NCBI GenBank assembly: GCA_963666535.1
Contig: OY762913.1
Location: 2,852,001-2,916,000 of the forward strand
Length of the DNA: 64,000 nucleotides
Source: G963666535 sp963666535
Lineage (GTDB): Bacteria > Bacillota > Clostridia > Oscillospirales > Oscillospiraceae
Direction of reading: 5' to 3'
The notes beneath the pieces were generated by a model. That model saw only the letters and a list, made by a program, of their open reading frames with translations. It ran no database searches and was not told the origin of the DNA. The translations under genes and the position numbers were made by a program. Of this stretch, positions 16,795 through 24,159 are shown one piece after another (the first letter of the stretch is position 1; each line of letters opens with the position of its first letter).

Positions 16795-18219
16795 ATGAAA
16801 ATGCTTATTAATGGCAAGCTGGTCGACGCCTCTGACGGGAAGACCCGTGAATCCACTAACCCGGCCACCGGTGAAGTCCTCGGTACATACCCTTGCGCTA
16901 CCAAAGCCGATATCGACGCTGCCCTGACGGCTGCGCAAACCGGCAAAAAAGCCTGGGCCGCCATGTCCTTTAACCAGAGGGCGGAAATTTTGCTCAAGGC
17001 CGCCGATATCTTTGAACTGCATGCGGATGAACTGTCCGAACTGATCTGCAAGGAAATGGGCAAGCCCATCATGATGTGTAGGGGAGAGTATTCTGAAATT
17101 TCCGCTCTGTTCCGCAGCAGTGTTGCCGCTGGTATGCACGATTGTGGAACCGTGTTCCCCAACAAAAACGCGGCCGGCGAGTTGGGCGATCTGGCTGTGA
17201 CCACCACCGAGCCTCTGGGCGTTGTGGTTTGCATTGGCCCCTTCAACTTCCCCCTGAGCACCCTCACTTTTAAAACCGCCCCCGCCTTGATGATGGGCAA
17301 CGCCATCATCATCAAAGCCCCCTCCGATGTGGCGCTGGCTGTTCTGCGTTATGCCGAGATTCTCAATGAGGCCGGCTTCCCGGCTGGCGTGGTGCAAGCC
17401 GTCTCCGGCTCCGGCTCCACCGTGGGCAACTGGCTGCTGGACAACGACTTGGTCGATGCAGTGGGCTTTACCGGTTCCACCGCGGTCGGCACCGAGCTGT
17501 TGAAGGCTTCCGCACCTTACTTCCATCGCACGCTGCTGGAGCTGGGCGGAAACGATGCGCTGATCATCACAGAGGATGCCGATCTGGAAAACGCGGCCGG
17601 TCAGAGCATGTGCCGCAGCGCCAACGCCGGTCAGATTTGCTGCATCACCAAGCGCTTCTTGGTGCACAACTCCGTCAAGGCGCAGTATCTGGAGAAGCTG
17701 ATCCGCAATCTGGGCGGCTTAAAGATCGGCGACCCGATGGATCCCAGCAACGACATGAGCTGTCTGGTCAGCGAGAAGGCGGCCATTGAGGTGGAAGAGC
17801 AGATCAACTATACCATAAAGCAGGGTGCCAAACTTCTCTGCGGCGGCCAGCGCAAGGGCGCGTATATCTATCCCACTGTTCTGGACTGCACCAAGGACAT
17901 GGACATCGCCAAGGACCTGGAGGTTTTTGGCCCGGTGTGGGCTGTCATCGGATATGACACTGACGAGGAAGCCATCGAAATTGCCAACAACACCGTTTAT
18001 GGCCTGAATGGCGGCGTGATCGCCGGCACCCTAGAGCGCGGCATCAAACTGGCTTCTCAAATTCAGTCCGGCACCGTGGTGGCTAACGGCGAGGGTTCCT
18101 TCCGCCGCGACATCCACTGCTTCGGCGGCTACAAGCACAGCGGTCTGGGCCGCGAAGGCATTTCCGACCTGCTGAAGGAATATTCCCAGCGCAAAACCAT
18201 CGTCATCAAAGGCGTTTAA
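16795..18219 (+). CDS. NAD(P)-dependent aldehyde dehydrogenase
   Basis: A 474-residue ALDH-superfamily enzyme that should oxidise an aldehyde to the acid. Key residues are in place: Asn151 in GPFNFPLS, the general base Glu249 in LLELGG, and the nucleophile Cys282 in NAGQICC. GFTGSTAVG forms the cofactor loop, and FGPVWAVI and GGYKHSGLGREG close the C-terminal part. The overall look is nearest to succinate-semialdehyde or lactaldehyde-type dehydrogenases. GGGAGGAAAC precedes ATG 16795. Divergence from ene-reductase 2 and nearness to the Fe-ADH suggest a shared aldehyde intermediate. Confidence 0.92.
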   Translation: MKMLINGKLVDASDGKTRESTNPATGEVLGTYPCATKADIDAALTAAQTGKKAWAAMSFNQRAEILLKAADIFELHADELSELICKEMGKPIMMCRGEYSEISALFRSSVAAGMHDCGTVFPNKNAAGELGDLAVTTTEPLGVVVCIGPFNFPLSTLTFKTAPALMMGNAIIIKAPSDVALAVLRYAEILNEAGFPAGVVQAVSGSGSTVGNWLLDNDLVDAVGFTGSTAVGTELLKASAPYFHRTLLELGGNDALIITEDADLENAAGQSMCRSANAGQICCITKRFLVHNSVKAQYLEKLIRNLGGLKIGDPMDPSNDMSCLVSEKAAIEVEEQINYTIKQGAKLLCGGQRKGAYIYPTVLDCTKDMDIAKDLEVFGPVWAVIGYDTDEEAIEIANNTVYGLNGGVIAGTLERGIKLASQIQSGTVVANGEGSFRRDIHCFGGYKHSGLGREGISDLLKEYSQRKTIVIKGV

Positions 18220-18297
18220 GCCCAACGTATTTTTTCTTGGATCTAACGGATGAGACTACCCCCTTATCTGTTTGATAAACGCTCATACACCAGGCAG

Positions 18298-18331
18298 GAA
18301 GGCGAGTGGCTCTTACAGGCCGCTCGCCTTC
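18298..18331 (+). terminator. hairpin between aldehyde dehydrogenase and DUF169 genes
   Basis: AAGGCGAG...CTCGCCTT pairs with a G-T wobble and an inner GGC/GCC. It is followed by TCTCC rather than a clean T-run, so it may be only a partial terminator or part of the DUF169 leader. Confidence 0.4.
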
Positions 18332-18363
18332 TCCATGAACGAAAGTACAGGAGGCAATGAAGT

Positions 18364-19122
18364 ATGGCTGCCAGCAATGATTATTCCGTATTGAAAAAGC
18401 TTGGTCTGAAGGACCCTCCCATCGGCGTCAAGTACTCCTTCTTCCGCCCAAAAGAAATCCCCGCTATGCCGGACGACTGGGCGCTTTCTCTGTGTGAGAT
18501 GCTCCGCCGGGCCCAAACGGATCACCACTCCTTTTATTTCAGCAAGGAAAACAACGAGACCTGCACGGGAAAGATTTGGCTTGGCATGGAGGACATGACC
18601 CCCTTCGCAGAAAGCGGGCAAATCGGCGAGCGGCTGGGCGTTTTCCAGGAGGCCAGGTCGAATCAGCACCTTTATCAATATGTTCCCCGAATGGATCGGG
18701 GCATCGTCAATTATGTCTCCTTTGCCCCTGTGGATCAGATGCCCTATGACCCGGACGTACTGGTGATCAGCGCCACGCCCAATCAGGCGGAGATGGTCCT
18801 AAGGGCGGCAAGCTATTCCTCCGGCATGGTATACTCCTCCACAAGCACCCCTGTGATGGGCTGCGCCTGGTTCCTTATTCAGCCTTATAAAACGGGTGAA
18901 ATCAACTATGTACTCCCCGCCCTGATCCACGGCCCTCACGGCCGTGAGCTTTACCCCGAGGATACCATTTTGGTCTCCATCCCCTACCAGTGGATCCCCA
19001 CAGTTCTGCAAAACTTGGAGGAAATGGAGCTCCATTTGCCCTCTCACAGCAGCAAGAAAGCCTATTATGATGAATTCGAAGGCATCCTGTCCGATCTGGC
19101 TGAGGAAGCTAAGAACCCATGA
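18364..19122 (+). CDS. DUF169-domain protein
   Basis: A 252-residue protein of the DUF169 family: it opens with LKKLGLKDPPIGVKYSF and contains LCEMLRRAQ, CTGKIWLGMED, PDVLVISATPNQAEMVLRA and GCAWFLIQPYKTGEINYVLP, with conserved Cys at 46, 75 and 174. The conserved cysteines hint at metal or cluster binding. The function is not established; family members often sit next to redox enzymes in anaerobes, as here beside the aldehyde dehydrogenase. ACAGGAGG lies before ATG 18364. A clear terminator follows. Confidence 0.8.
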   Translation: MAASNDYSVLKKLGLKDPPIGVKYSFFRPKEIPAMPDDWALSLCEMLRRAQTDHHSFYFSKENNETCTGKIWLGMEDMTPFAESGQIGERLGVFQEARSNQHLYQYVPRMDRGIVNYVSFAPVDQMPYDPDVLVISATPNQAEMVLRAASYSSGMVYSSTSTPVMGCAWFLIQPYKTGEINYVLPALIHGPHGRELYPEDTILVSIPYQWIPTVLQNLEEMELHLPSHSSKKAYYDEFEGILSDLAEEAKNP

Positions 19123-19144
19123 CACCAAACTGATCCGAAAAAAA

Positions 19145-19182
19145 GACCTCCGTCCGCCGCTTGGTGAACGGAGGTCTTTTGC
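19145..19182 (+). terminator. terminator after the DUF169 gene
   Basis: Stem GACCTCCGT/ACGGAGGTC (19145-19153, 19168-19176) followed by TTTT. Confidence 0.85.
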
Positions 19183-19207
19183 TTGGGTACTATTTTCCAA
19201 AAAAGAT

Positions 19208-19236
19208 TTGCCTTTTCCTCCCTTCCGTGCTATACT
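19208..19236 (+). promoter_or_regulatory. promoter of the zinc-uptake operon
   Basis: TTGCCT (19208-19213), a 17-bp spacer and TATACT (19231-19236). The operator palindrome begins on the next base. Confidence 0.7.
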
Positions 19237-19263
19237 CCAATTTGATATTGAATATCAAATTGG
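19237..19263 (+). promoter_or_regulatory. perfect 27-bp Fur/Zur-type operator
   Basis: CCAATTTGATATT and its exact complement flank a central G at 19250. It lies at the expected transcription start and overlaps the region up to the ribosome site. The TTGATATTGAATATCAA core matches the 7-1-7 type of Fur-family boxes. The next gene encodes a Fur-family protein, so autoregulation is likely, with control of the whole downstream operon. Confidence 0.8.
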
Positions 19264-19276
19264 AGGGATCGGCTTC

Positions 19277-19687
19277 ATGGGGCGTGAAAAAGGCTACAAC
19301 ACAAAGCAGCGGGACATCATTCTTTCTTTTTTCCGCGCCCATCCCGGGCAGTGCTACTCGGCAAAGGATCTCATTGCGGACTCCTCCATTGTGATGGGGG
19401 ATGCCACCATTTTCCGCTGCCTGTCCTCGCTGGCGGAGGAAGGGATTTTGAGCAAGTATATCGCGCCAGGGCGAAGCGGCGCGCTATATCAACTGGGCGG
19501 CGGCGAGACGTGCCACAGCCATTTCCATCTCAAATGCCTGTGCTGCGGCGAGATCGTCCATATGGACTGCTCGTTTATGAAAGACATGGAGGAACACATT
19601 GAGAGCAACCATGCCTTTACCATAGACCCTTCTAAGACCGTGCTGTATGGCCTGTGCCGCCTTTGCCGAAAAGAGAACCAAAATTGA
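19277..19687 (+). CDS. zur: Fur-family metal-responsive repressor (probably Zur)
   Basis: A 136-residue Fur-family protein: winged-helix DNA-binding half (NTKQRDIILSFFRAHPGQCYSAKDLI...TIFRCLSSLAEEGILSKY), metal-sensing CHSHFHLKCLCCGEIVHMDC and a second CRLC pair that together make the structural Cys4 zinc site. TGGAGGG precedes ATG 19277. It is the first gene of an operon with znuA, znuC and znuB, and the promoter carries a Fur-box-like palindrome, so zinc rather than iron is the expected signal. The Zur call rests on this context, not on sequence alone. Confidence 0.82.
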   Translation: MGREKGYNTKQRDIILSFFRAHPGQCYSAKDLIADSSIVMGDATIFRCLSSLAEEGILSKYIAPGRSGALYQLGGGETCHSHFHLKCLCCGEIVHMDCSFMKDMEEHIESNHAFTIDPSKTVLYGLCRLCRKENQN

Positions 19688-19992
19688 TGCGTCTTTGCCC
19701 AAAGGCTCGGATTGTCAGCGCCACTTTGAGCCTAGCGTTCCTCTTGTGTCTTTTTCTTTCCTCTGATTTCATCGCCACGCACGCAAAGCACGAATGCACG
19801 GGAAATGACTGCCCTGTCTGTATGGCGCTGCGTGTGTGCATCCTAACAATCACCACGGCAACTGCCGCCATGGTAGCGGTTGCGGCTGCCCGTGTAATCC
19901 GTTCTCCGGTGAAAACCCGCGCTGCGGCGGTTCCCGCCGCTCTGCGCCCCGCCCCATCGCCGTTCTCCCTGCGGGTGAGGCTGAATAATTAA
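19687..19992 (+). CDS. small membrane protein with HxxxC-CPVC metal-binding-like motif
   Basis: A 101-residue protein whose ATG overlaps the zur stop (TGATG). It has an N-terminal hydrophobic segment, a short outer loop HAKHECTGNDCPVC with two His and three Cys, a second membrane helix (VCILTITTATAAMVAVAAA) and a basic C-terminal tail. The loop looks able to bind a metal ion. Its position between zur and znuA in a zinc-uptake operon suggests it binds or hands over zinc at the membrane surface; no family name is known to me. Confidence 0.65.
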   Translation: MRLCPKARIVSATLSLAFLLCLFLSSDFIATHAKHECTGNDCPVCMALRVCILTITTATAAMVAVAAARVIRSPVKTRAAAVPAALRPAPSPFSLRVRLNN

Positions 19993-20042
19993 GGTCGCCC
20001 CCCTAACATCATGAATAACTTTTGGAGGTATTTCCTTACAGT

Positions 20043-21041
20043 ATGAAAAAATTTGTTTCTATTTTTGCCAGTCTGGCCCTCATGCTGGGTTGTCTGGCCG
20101 GCTGCGGCAGCACTGCGGCTCCCGCCGCCACTGGTGACAACACCACTGCCCCAAGCACGGATCACAAGCTCCAAATCGTTGCCACAATCTTCTCGGCTTA
20201 TGATTTTGCCCGGCAGGTCGGCGGTGACAACGCAGAGGTGACCATGCTGCTGCCCCCGGGTTCCGAAAGCCATTCCTATGAGCCCACCCCGCAGGACATC
20301 ATCACCATCCAGAACTGCGATTTGTTCGTCTACGTGGGCGGGGAATCCGATTCCTGGGTGAACGAAATCCTCGAATCCATGGATACCCCTATCGTCTCGG
20401 TGAAGATGATGGACTTTGTCAATATTGTTGAGGAAGAATTGGTGGAGGGCATGGAAGAAGAGTCTCACGACGCAGAGGCAGCTGCCTCGAACGAGGCGGC
20501 TGAGGAAGAAGTCGAATATGACGAGCATGTCTGGACCTCTCCTAAAAACGCCATTGCCATCTCACAGGGAATCGCAGCAACACTCGCTGATATCGACAGC
20601 GACAACGCAGACCTCTACACCGCAAACAGCGATGCCTATACCGCGCAGCTCACCGAGCTGGACACCGCCTTCTCCGACTTCTTTTCCACCGTTTCGAAGA
20701 AGATGCTGATCTTTGGCGACCGGTTCCCGCTGCGTTATTTCGTGGAAGAATACGGCTTGGACTATTATGCGGCCTTCCCTGGCTGCAGCGCCGATGCCGA
20801 ACCCAGTGCGGCCACCGTCGCCTTTCTCGTTGATAAGGTCAAGTCTGAAAACATCTCCACCGTGTTCTATATTGAGTTTTCCAATCATCTGGTGGCTGAC
20901 AGCATTGCCGAAGCTACCGGTGCCAAGACCGCGCTGTTCCAATCCTGCCACAACGTGTCTCAGGCAGACCTGGACGCTGGAGCAACCTATGTATCTCTCA
21001 TGTACCAAAACCTTGAAACGCTGAAGGGAGCCATGCAGTAA
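20043..21041 (+). CDS. znuA: zinc ABC transporter substrate-binding lipoprotein
   Basis: A 332-residue cluster A-I solute-binding protein. It has a lipoprotein signal (LAGC, Cys21), His77 in the GSESHSYEPTPQD motif and His162 in EHVWTSPKN, two of the usual Zn ligands. The third ligand region reads GDRFPLRYFVEEYGLDYY...GCSADAEPS, as in a Clostridia subgroup where the classical His is absent. Instead of the His-rich loop found in ZnuA there is a very acidic loop (about residues 128-160). Captures zinc (or manganese) outside the membrane for ZnuCB. TTGGAGG precedes ATG 20043. Confidence 0.88.
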   Translation: MKKFVSIFASLALMLGCLAGCGSTAAPAATGDNTTAPSTDHKLQIVATIFSAYDFARQVGGDNAEVTMLLPPGSESHSYEPTPQDIITIQNCDLFVYVGGESDSWVNEILESMDTPIVSVKMMDFVNIVEEELVEGMEEESHDAEAAASNEAAEEEVEYDEHVWTSPKNAIAISQGIAATLADIDSDNADLYTANSDAYTAQLTELDTAFSDFFSTVSKKMLIFGDRFPLRYFVEEYGLDYYAAFPGCSADAEPSAATVAFLVDKVKSENISTVFYIEFSNHLVADSIAEATGAKTALFQSCHNVSQADLDAGATYVSLMYQNLETLKGAMQ

Positions 21042-21042
21042 A

Positions 21043-21750
21043 ATGGCCTTAATCACCTGTCAAAATGTTAGCCTTTCTTATGAAAGCGCCGTCGTCCTCT
21101 CTGACCTGTCCTTTTCTGTGAACGCAGGGGACTATCTGTGCATCGTGGGGGAAAACGGCTCTGGTAAAAGCACGCTTATCAAGGCTTTGCTGTCGCTGAA
21201 AAGCGTACAGAAGGGCTCCATTTTGATCGGTGACGGTCTAAAGCGCAATGAAATTGGCTATCTGCCGCAGCAAACCAGCGCCCAAAAGGATTTTCCCGCC
21301 AGCGTGTGGGAGGTAGTGCTCTCCGGCTGCCTGAACAAGCAGGGACTGCGCCCCTTCCACGCCCGGGCGGAAAAGAATTTGGCTGCTGCCAATTTGGAGC
21401 GGCTGGGTATTACGGCCCTCAAGCACCATTCCTACCGCGAGCTATCCGGCGGCCAACAGCAGCGGGTGCTGCTGGCCCGCGCCCTGTGCGCCACCGAAAA
21501 GCTGCTGCTGCTGGACGAGCCGGTAGCAGGTTTGGATCCCCTTGTCACCCAGGAGCTGTATCACCTCATCCAAGCGCTTAACCAGGATGGCCTCACCGTC
21601 ATCATGGTTTCTCACGACATCAGTGCCGCTGTCAAATACGCCTCTCACATCCTGCATTTGCACAACGAGCCGCTGTTTTTTGGCACCACACAGGATTATG
21701 CCAAAAGCGACGCCGGCCGGCGCTTTTTAGGGGGTGAGTCCCATGCTTGA
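21043..21750 (+). CDS. znuC: zinc ABC transporter ATP-binding protein
   Basis: A 235-residue ABC ATPase: Walker A GENGSGKST, Q-loop YLPQQTSAQKDFPASVWEVVLSG (typical for the Zn/Mn subfamily), signature LSGGQQQRVLLARAL, Walker B LLLLDEP and the switch His in VSHDI. It powers import through ZnuB. It starts one base after the znuA stop and overlaps znuB by 8 bases, so translation is coupled. Confidence 0.93.
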   Translation: MALITCQNVSLSYESAVVLSDLSFSVNAGDYLCIVGENGSGKSTLIKALLSLKSVQKGSILIGDGLKRNEIGYLPQQTSAQKDFPASVWEVVLSGCLNKQGLRPFHARAEKNLAAANLERLGITALKHHSYRELSGGQQQRVLLARALCATEKLLLLDEPVAGLDPLVTQELYHLIQALNQDGLTVIMVSHDISAAVKYASHILHLHNEPLFFGTTQDYAKSDAGRRFLGGESHA

Positions 21751-22570
21751 TCTGTTTTTTGAAATGATGTCATACCCCTTTCTGGTCCGCGCCGTGGTGG
21801 TTGGCGTTCTGGTGGCCCTTTGCTCTTCCCTGCTGGGGGTCAGCCTTGTGCTCAAGCGCTACTCCATGATCGGGGACGGTCTCTCCCACGTTGGGTTCGG
21901 CGCGCTGGCCATTGCCACAGCGCTGAACGCTTCCCCCCTGCAGGTCTCCATTCCGATTGTGGTGTTTGCTGCCTTCCTGCTGCTGCGGCTGAGTGAGAAC
22001 AGCAAAATCAAAGGCGACGCCGCCATTGCCCTTATCTCCACCGGCTCCCTGGCCGTGGGCGTTATGGTGGTATCGGTCACCTCGGGCATGACCGTGGATG
22101 TATGCAACTACATGTTCGGCAGCATTCTTGCCATGAGCAAGAGCGACGTAACGCTCTCCATCGTGTTATCGGTGGTGGTTCTGCTGCTTTACGTTCTGTT
22201 CTATTCGCGCATTTTCGCGGTGACCTTTGACGAAAGCTTTGCCAAAGCCACCGGCATCCGCGCGGATCTCTACAATATGCTCATCGCCCTGCTCACCGCG
22301 ATCACAATTGTGGTGGGCATGCGGCTGATGGGTGCACTGCTCATCACGGCACTGATCATTTTCCCTGCCCTGACGTCTATGCGAATCTTCAAAAGCTTTC
22401 GCTCCGTGGTCATCTCCTCGGCAATCCTGTCCGTTTTGTGCTTCTGCGTCGGTATCGTCATCTCCTACGTTTACTCCACACCCGTCGGTGCCAGCGTAGT
22501 CTTTGTCAACATCGTTGGTTTTCTGGCCTTTTCGGCCATGGGCTTTGTGATGGGGAGGCACGCGGCATGA
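21743..22570 (+). CDS. znuB: zinc ABC transporter permease
   Basis: A 275-residue ABC-3 family permease with about eight membrane helices. Landmarks are MSYPFLVRAVVVGVLVALCSSLLGVSLVLKRYSMIGDGLSHVGFGALAIA at the N-terminus and GMRLMGALLITALIIFPALTSMRIFKSFRSV, the conserved loop that docks on the ATPase. ATG 21743 is chosen because it follows GGGGGTGAG; GTG 21734 is a less likely start. The 3' end overlaps the next gene by ATGA. Confidence 0.92.
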   Translation: MLDLFFEMMSYPFLVRAVVVGVLVALCSSLLGVSLVLKRYSMIGDGLSHVGFGALAIATALNASPLQVSIPIVVFAAFLLLRLSENSKIKGDAAIALISTGSLAVGVMVVSVTSGMTVDVCNYMFGSILAMSKSDVTLSIVLSVVVLLLYVLFYSRIFAVTFDESFAKATGIRADLYNMLIALLTAITIVVGMRLMGALLITALIIFPALTSMRIFKSFRSVVISSAILSVLCFCVGIVISYVYSTPVGASVVFVNIVGFLAFSAMGFVMGRHAA

Positions 22571-23109
22571 AAAAGCACATCACGCTGCTGCTGTCAATCG
22601 CCCTGTTACTCTCCCTGTGTGCCTGTGTTGGAGCCAATTCCCCATCCGCGGACAGTGACAAAATTCCCTCCATCGACAATGCGACCAAGCCCATCAGCAG
22701 TGATGCAGCAGCCGATACCACCAGCGATACCACTGACGATACCGCTGGCATTGATGTGGACATCACCGAAAAGCTGTATGTCACCTACATCAACGAGATT
22801 TATACCAATACCGAGGATTATATTGGAAAAACCATTCGTATCCAGGGCATGTTTTCGGAGGAGTATTATGCTCCCACCGAAAGCACCTATTACTACGTTT
22901 ACCGCACCGGTCCCGGCTGCTGCGGGAACGACGGCAGCATGTGCGGCTTTGAGTTTTCCTATGATGGCGACTATCCCGCAGAGAACGACTGGATTGAAGT
23001 CGTCGGCACCCTGCAAACGTACGAGGAAGGCGGCTGCTCCTACCTTGCGCTGGATGCCACATCGGTCACGGTGATGGATACCCGTGGGGCAGAAACCGTC
23101 TATCAATGA
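22567..23109 (+). CDS. lipoprotein with OB-like domain at the end of the zinc operon
   Basis: A 180-residue exported protein: lipobox LCAC (Cys18), a Ser/Thr/Asp-rich linker, then a compact domain NEIYTNTEDYIGKTIRIQGMFSEEYYAP...GPGCCGNDGSMCGFEFSYDGDYPAENDWIEVVGTLQTYEEGG. The IGKTIRIQG and IEVVGTL strands suggest an OB-like beta barrel, and the CCGN-C cluster could bind a metal. Related sequences occur beside zinc transporters and in YcgQ-like proteins. The ATGA overlap with znuB shows it belongs to the operon, so a zinc-linked surface role is inferred. Confidence 0.78.
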   Translation: MKKHITLLLSIALLLSLCACVGANSPSADSDKIPSIDNATKPISSDAAADTTSDTTDDTAGIDVDITEKLYVTYINEIYTNTEDYIGKTIRIQGMFSEEYYAPTESTYYYVYRTGPGCCGNDGSMCGFEFSYDGDYPAENDWIEVVGTLQTYEEGGCSYLALDATSVTVMDTRGAETVYQ

Positions 23110-23112
23110 TTT

Positions 23113-23153
23113 AGGACTCCAGCCTTGGGTGCGCCCGGGGACTGGAGTCCTTT
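23113..23153 (+). terminator. terminator of the zinc operon
   Basis: Stem AGGACTCCAG/CTGGAGTCCT (23113-23122, 23142-23151) followed by TTTCTGCTTT, directly after the last stop codon. Confidence 0.8.
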
Positions 23154-23408
23154 CTGCTTTCTCCGAAGTGAACTTGCGCACCCCCCTGCGTTACGCTGCG
23201 CTGTAAATTTTTTCTTTTCTTTCCTCCCTCTGCATGATATACTTTTCTCACGGAAAGCTTCGGCACTTTCTATATTTTGGTACGATCGCCCCATCCAGCG
23301 CACATGTTCCGATGGGTGGGTGTGGTTGTCCGAGTTTATAAAAACACATACCGAGACCTTGTGCCACCATAATAGTAGGATCCACATCACCTGCAAGGAG
23401 AGTTCACC

Positions 23409-23669
23409 ATGCGCTATACCTACAAGACCAGAAATACCTGTTCCAGAGAAATCAGCTTTGACGTAACAGGAAACGTGATCACCAACATCCAGTTCATCGG
23501 CGGCTGTAACGGCAACCTAAAAGCCATCCCCGCTCTGGTGAACGGCTGGACGGCGGAGGAAATCGCGGCTAAACTATCCGGCATCACCTGCAGCGGACGC
23601 CCCACCTCCTGCGGCGACCAGTTGGCACGCGCTGTTATGCAGGCAATCAACAACACGGAAGGAAGGTAA
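23409..23669 (+). CDS. TSCPD-domain protein (TIGR03905 type)
   Basis: An 86-residue protein with the TSCPD layout also found at the C-terminus of B12-dependent ribonucleotide reductases: MRYTYKTRNTCSREISFDV, IQFIGGCNGNLKAIPALVNG and TCSGRPTSCGDQLARAV. Four conserved Cys (about residues 11, 35, 59 and 66) suggest zinc binding. The stand-alone form is common in Firmicutes and has no proven function. CAAGGAG lies before ATG 23409. The flavodoxin gene follows after 4 bases. Confidence 0.88.
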   Translation: MRYTYKTRNTCSREISFDVTGNVITNIQFIGGCNGNLKAIPALVNGWTAEEIAAKLSGITCSGRPTSCGDQLARAVMQAINNTEGR

Positions 23670-23673
23670 TCAC

Positions 23674-24096
23674 ATGAACACAGCAATCGTCTATTATTCC
23701 TTTGGCGGCGCAACCCGCCGCTATGCCGAGGCGCTGGCGGCAAAGCGAGACGCAGACATTTACGAGGTAAAGGAAGCCAAAAAGCGCGGAATGATCAGCG
23801 CGTTCTTTAACGGCTGCCCCGCCGCGATGCACCAAAAAGGCTCTGCCCTGGCCGGAAAATTTCCTGACCTCTCCCCCTATGAAACGATCCTGCTCGCCTG
23901 TCCCGTATGGGCAGGATTCCCCGCCCCCGCCTTTAACACTGTGGCAAACCAACTTCCCTCCGGCAAGAAGATTGAAATCTACCTTACTTCCGGAAGTGGC
24001 AATGCGGAAAAATGCCACGAGGCGGTCAAGGCTTTGGTGGAAAAAAGCGGCTCCACCGTCGTCAGCCTGTCCGACGTAAAGACCGACAAAAAATAA
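23674..24096 (+). CDS. flavodoxin-family electron carrier
   Basis: A 140-residue flavodoxin-like protein: NTAIVYYSFGGATRRYAEALAAK is the FMN phosphate loop, ILLACPVWAGFPAPAFNTVANQLPSGKKIEIYLTSGSG the flavin-contact region. It is shorter than classical flavodoxins and belongs to the group often annotated as flavodoxin/NAD(P)H oxidoreductase-like. It directly follows the TSCPD gene and precedes a radical SAM gene by 63 bases, so it may supply electrons to that enzyme. Confidence 0.85.
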   Translation: MNTAIVYYSFGGATRRYAEALAAKRDADIYEVKEAKKRGMISAFFNGCPAAMHQKGSALAGKFPDLSPYETILLACPVWAGFPAPAFNTVANQLPSGKKIEIYLTSGSGNAEKCHEAVKALVEKSGSTVVSLSDVKTDKK

Positions 24097-24159
24097 AGAG
24101 CAATCTCCCAGCGATTTCATTTTTCTCTCTGTTCGGCTGCTCTAAAGGAGACTATTAAC

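Noticed and set aside
23154..23408. possible riboswitch before the TSCPD gene
   Set aside because: Some short complementary stretches exist but no conserved riboswitch core was recognised.
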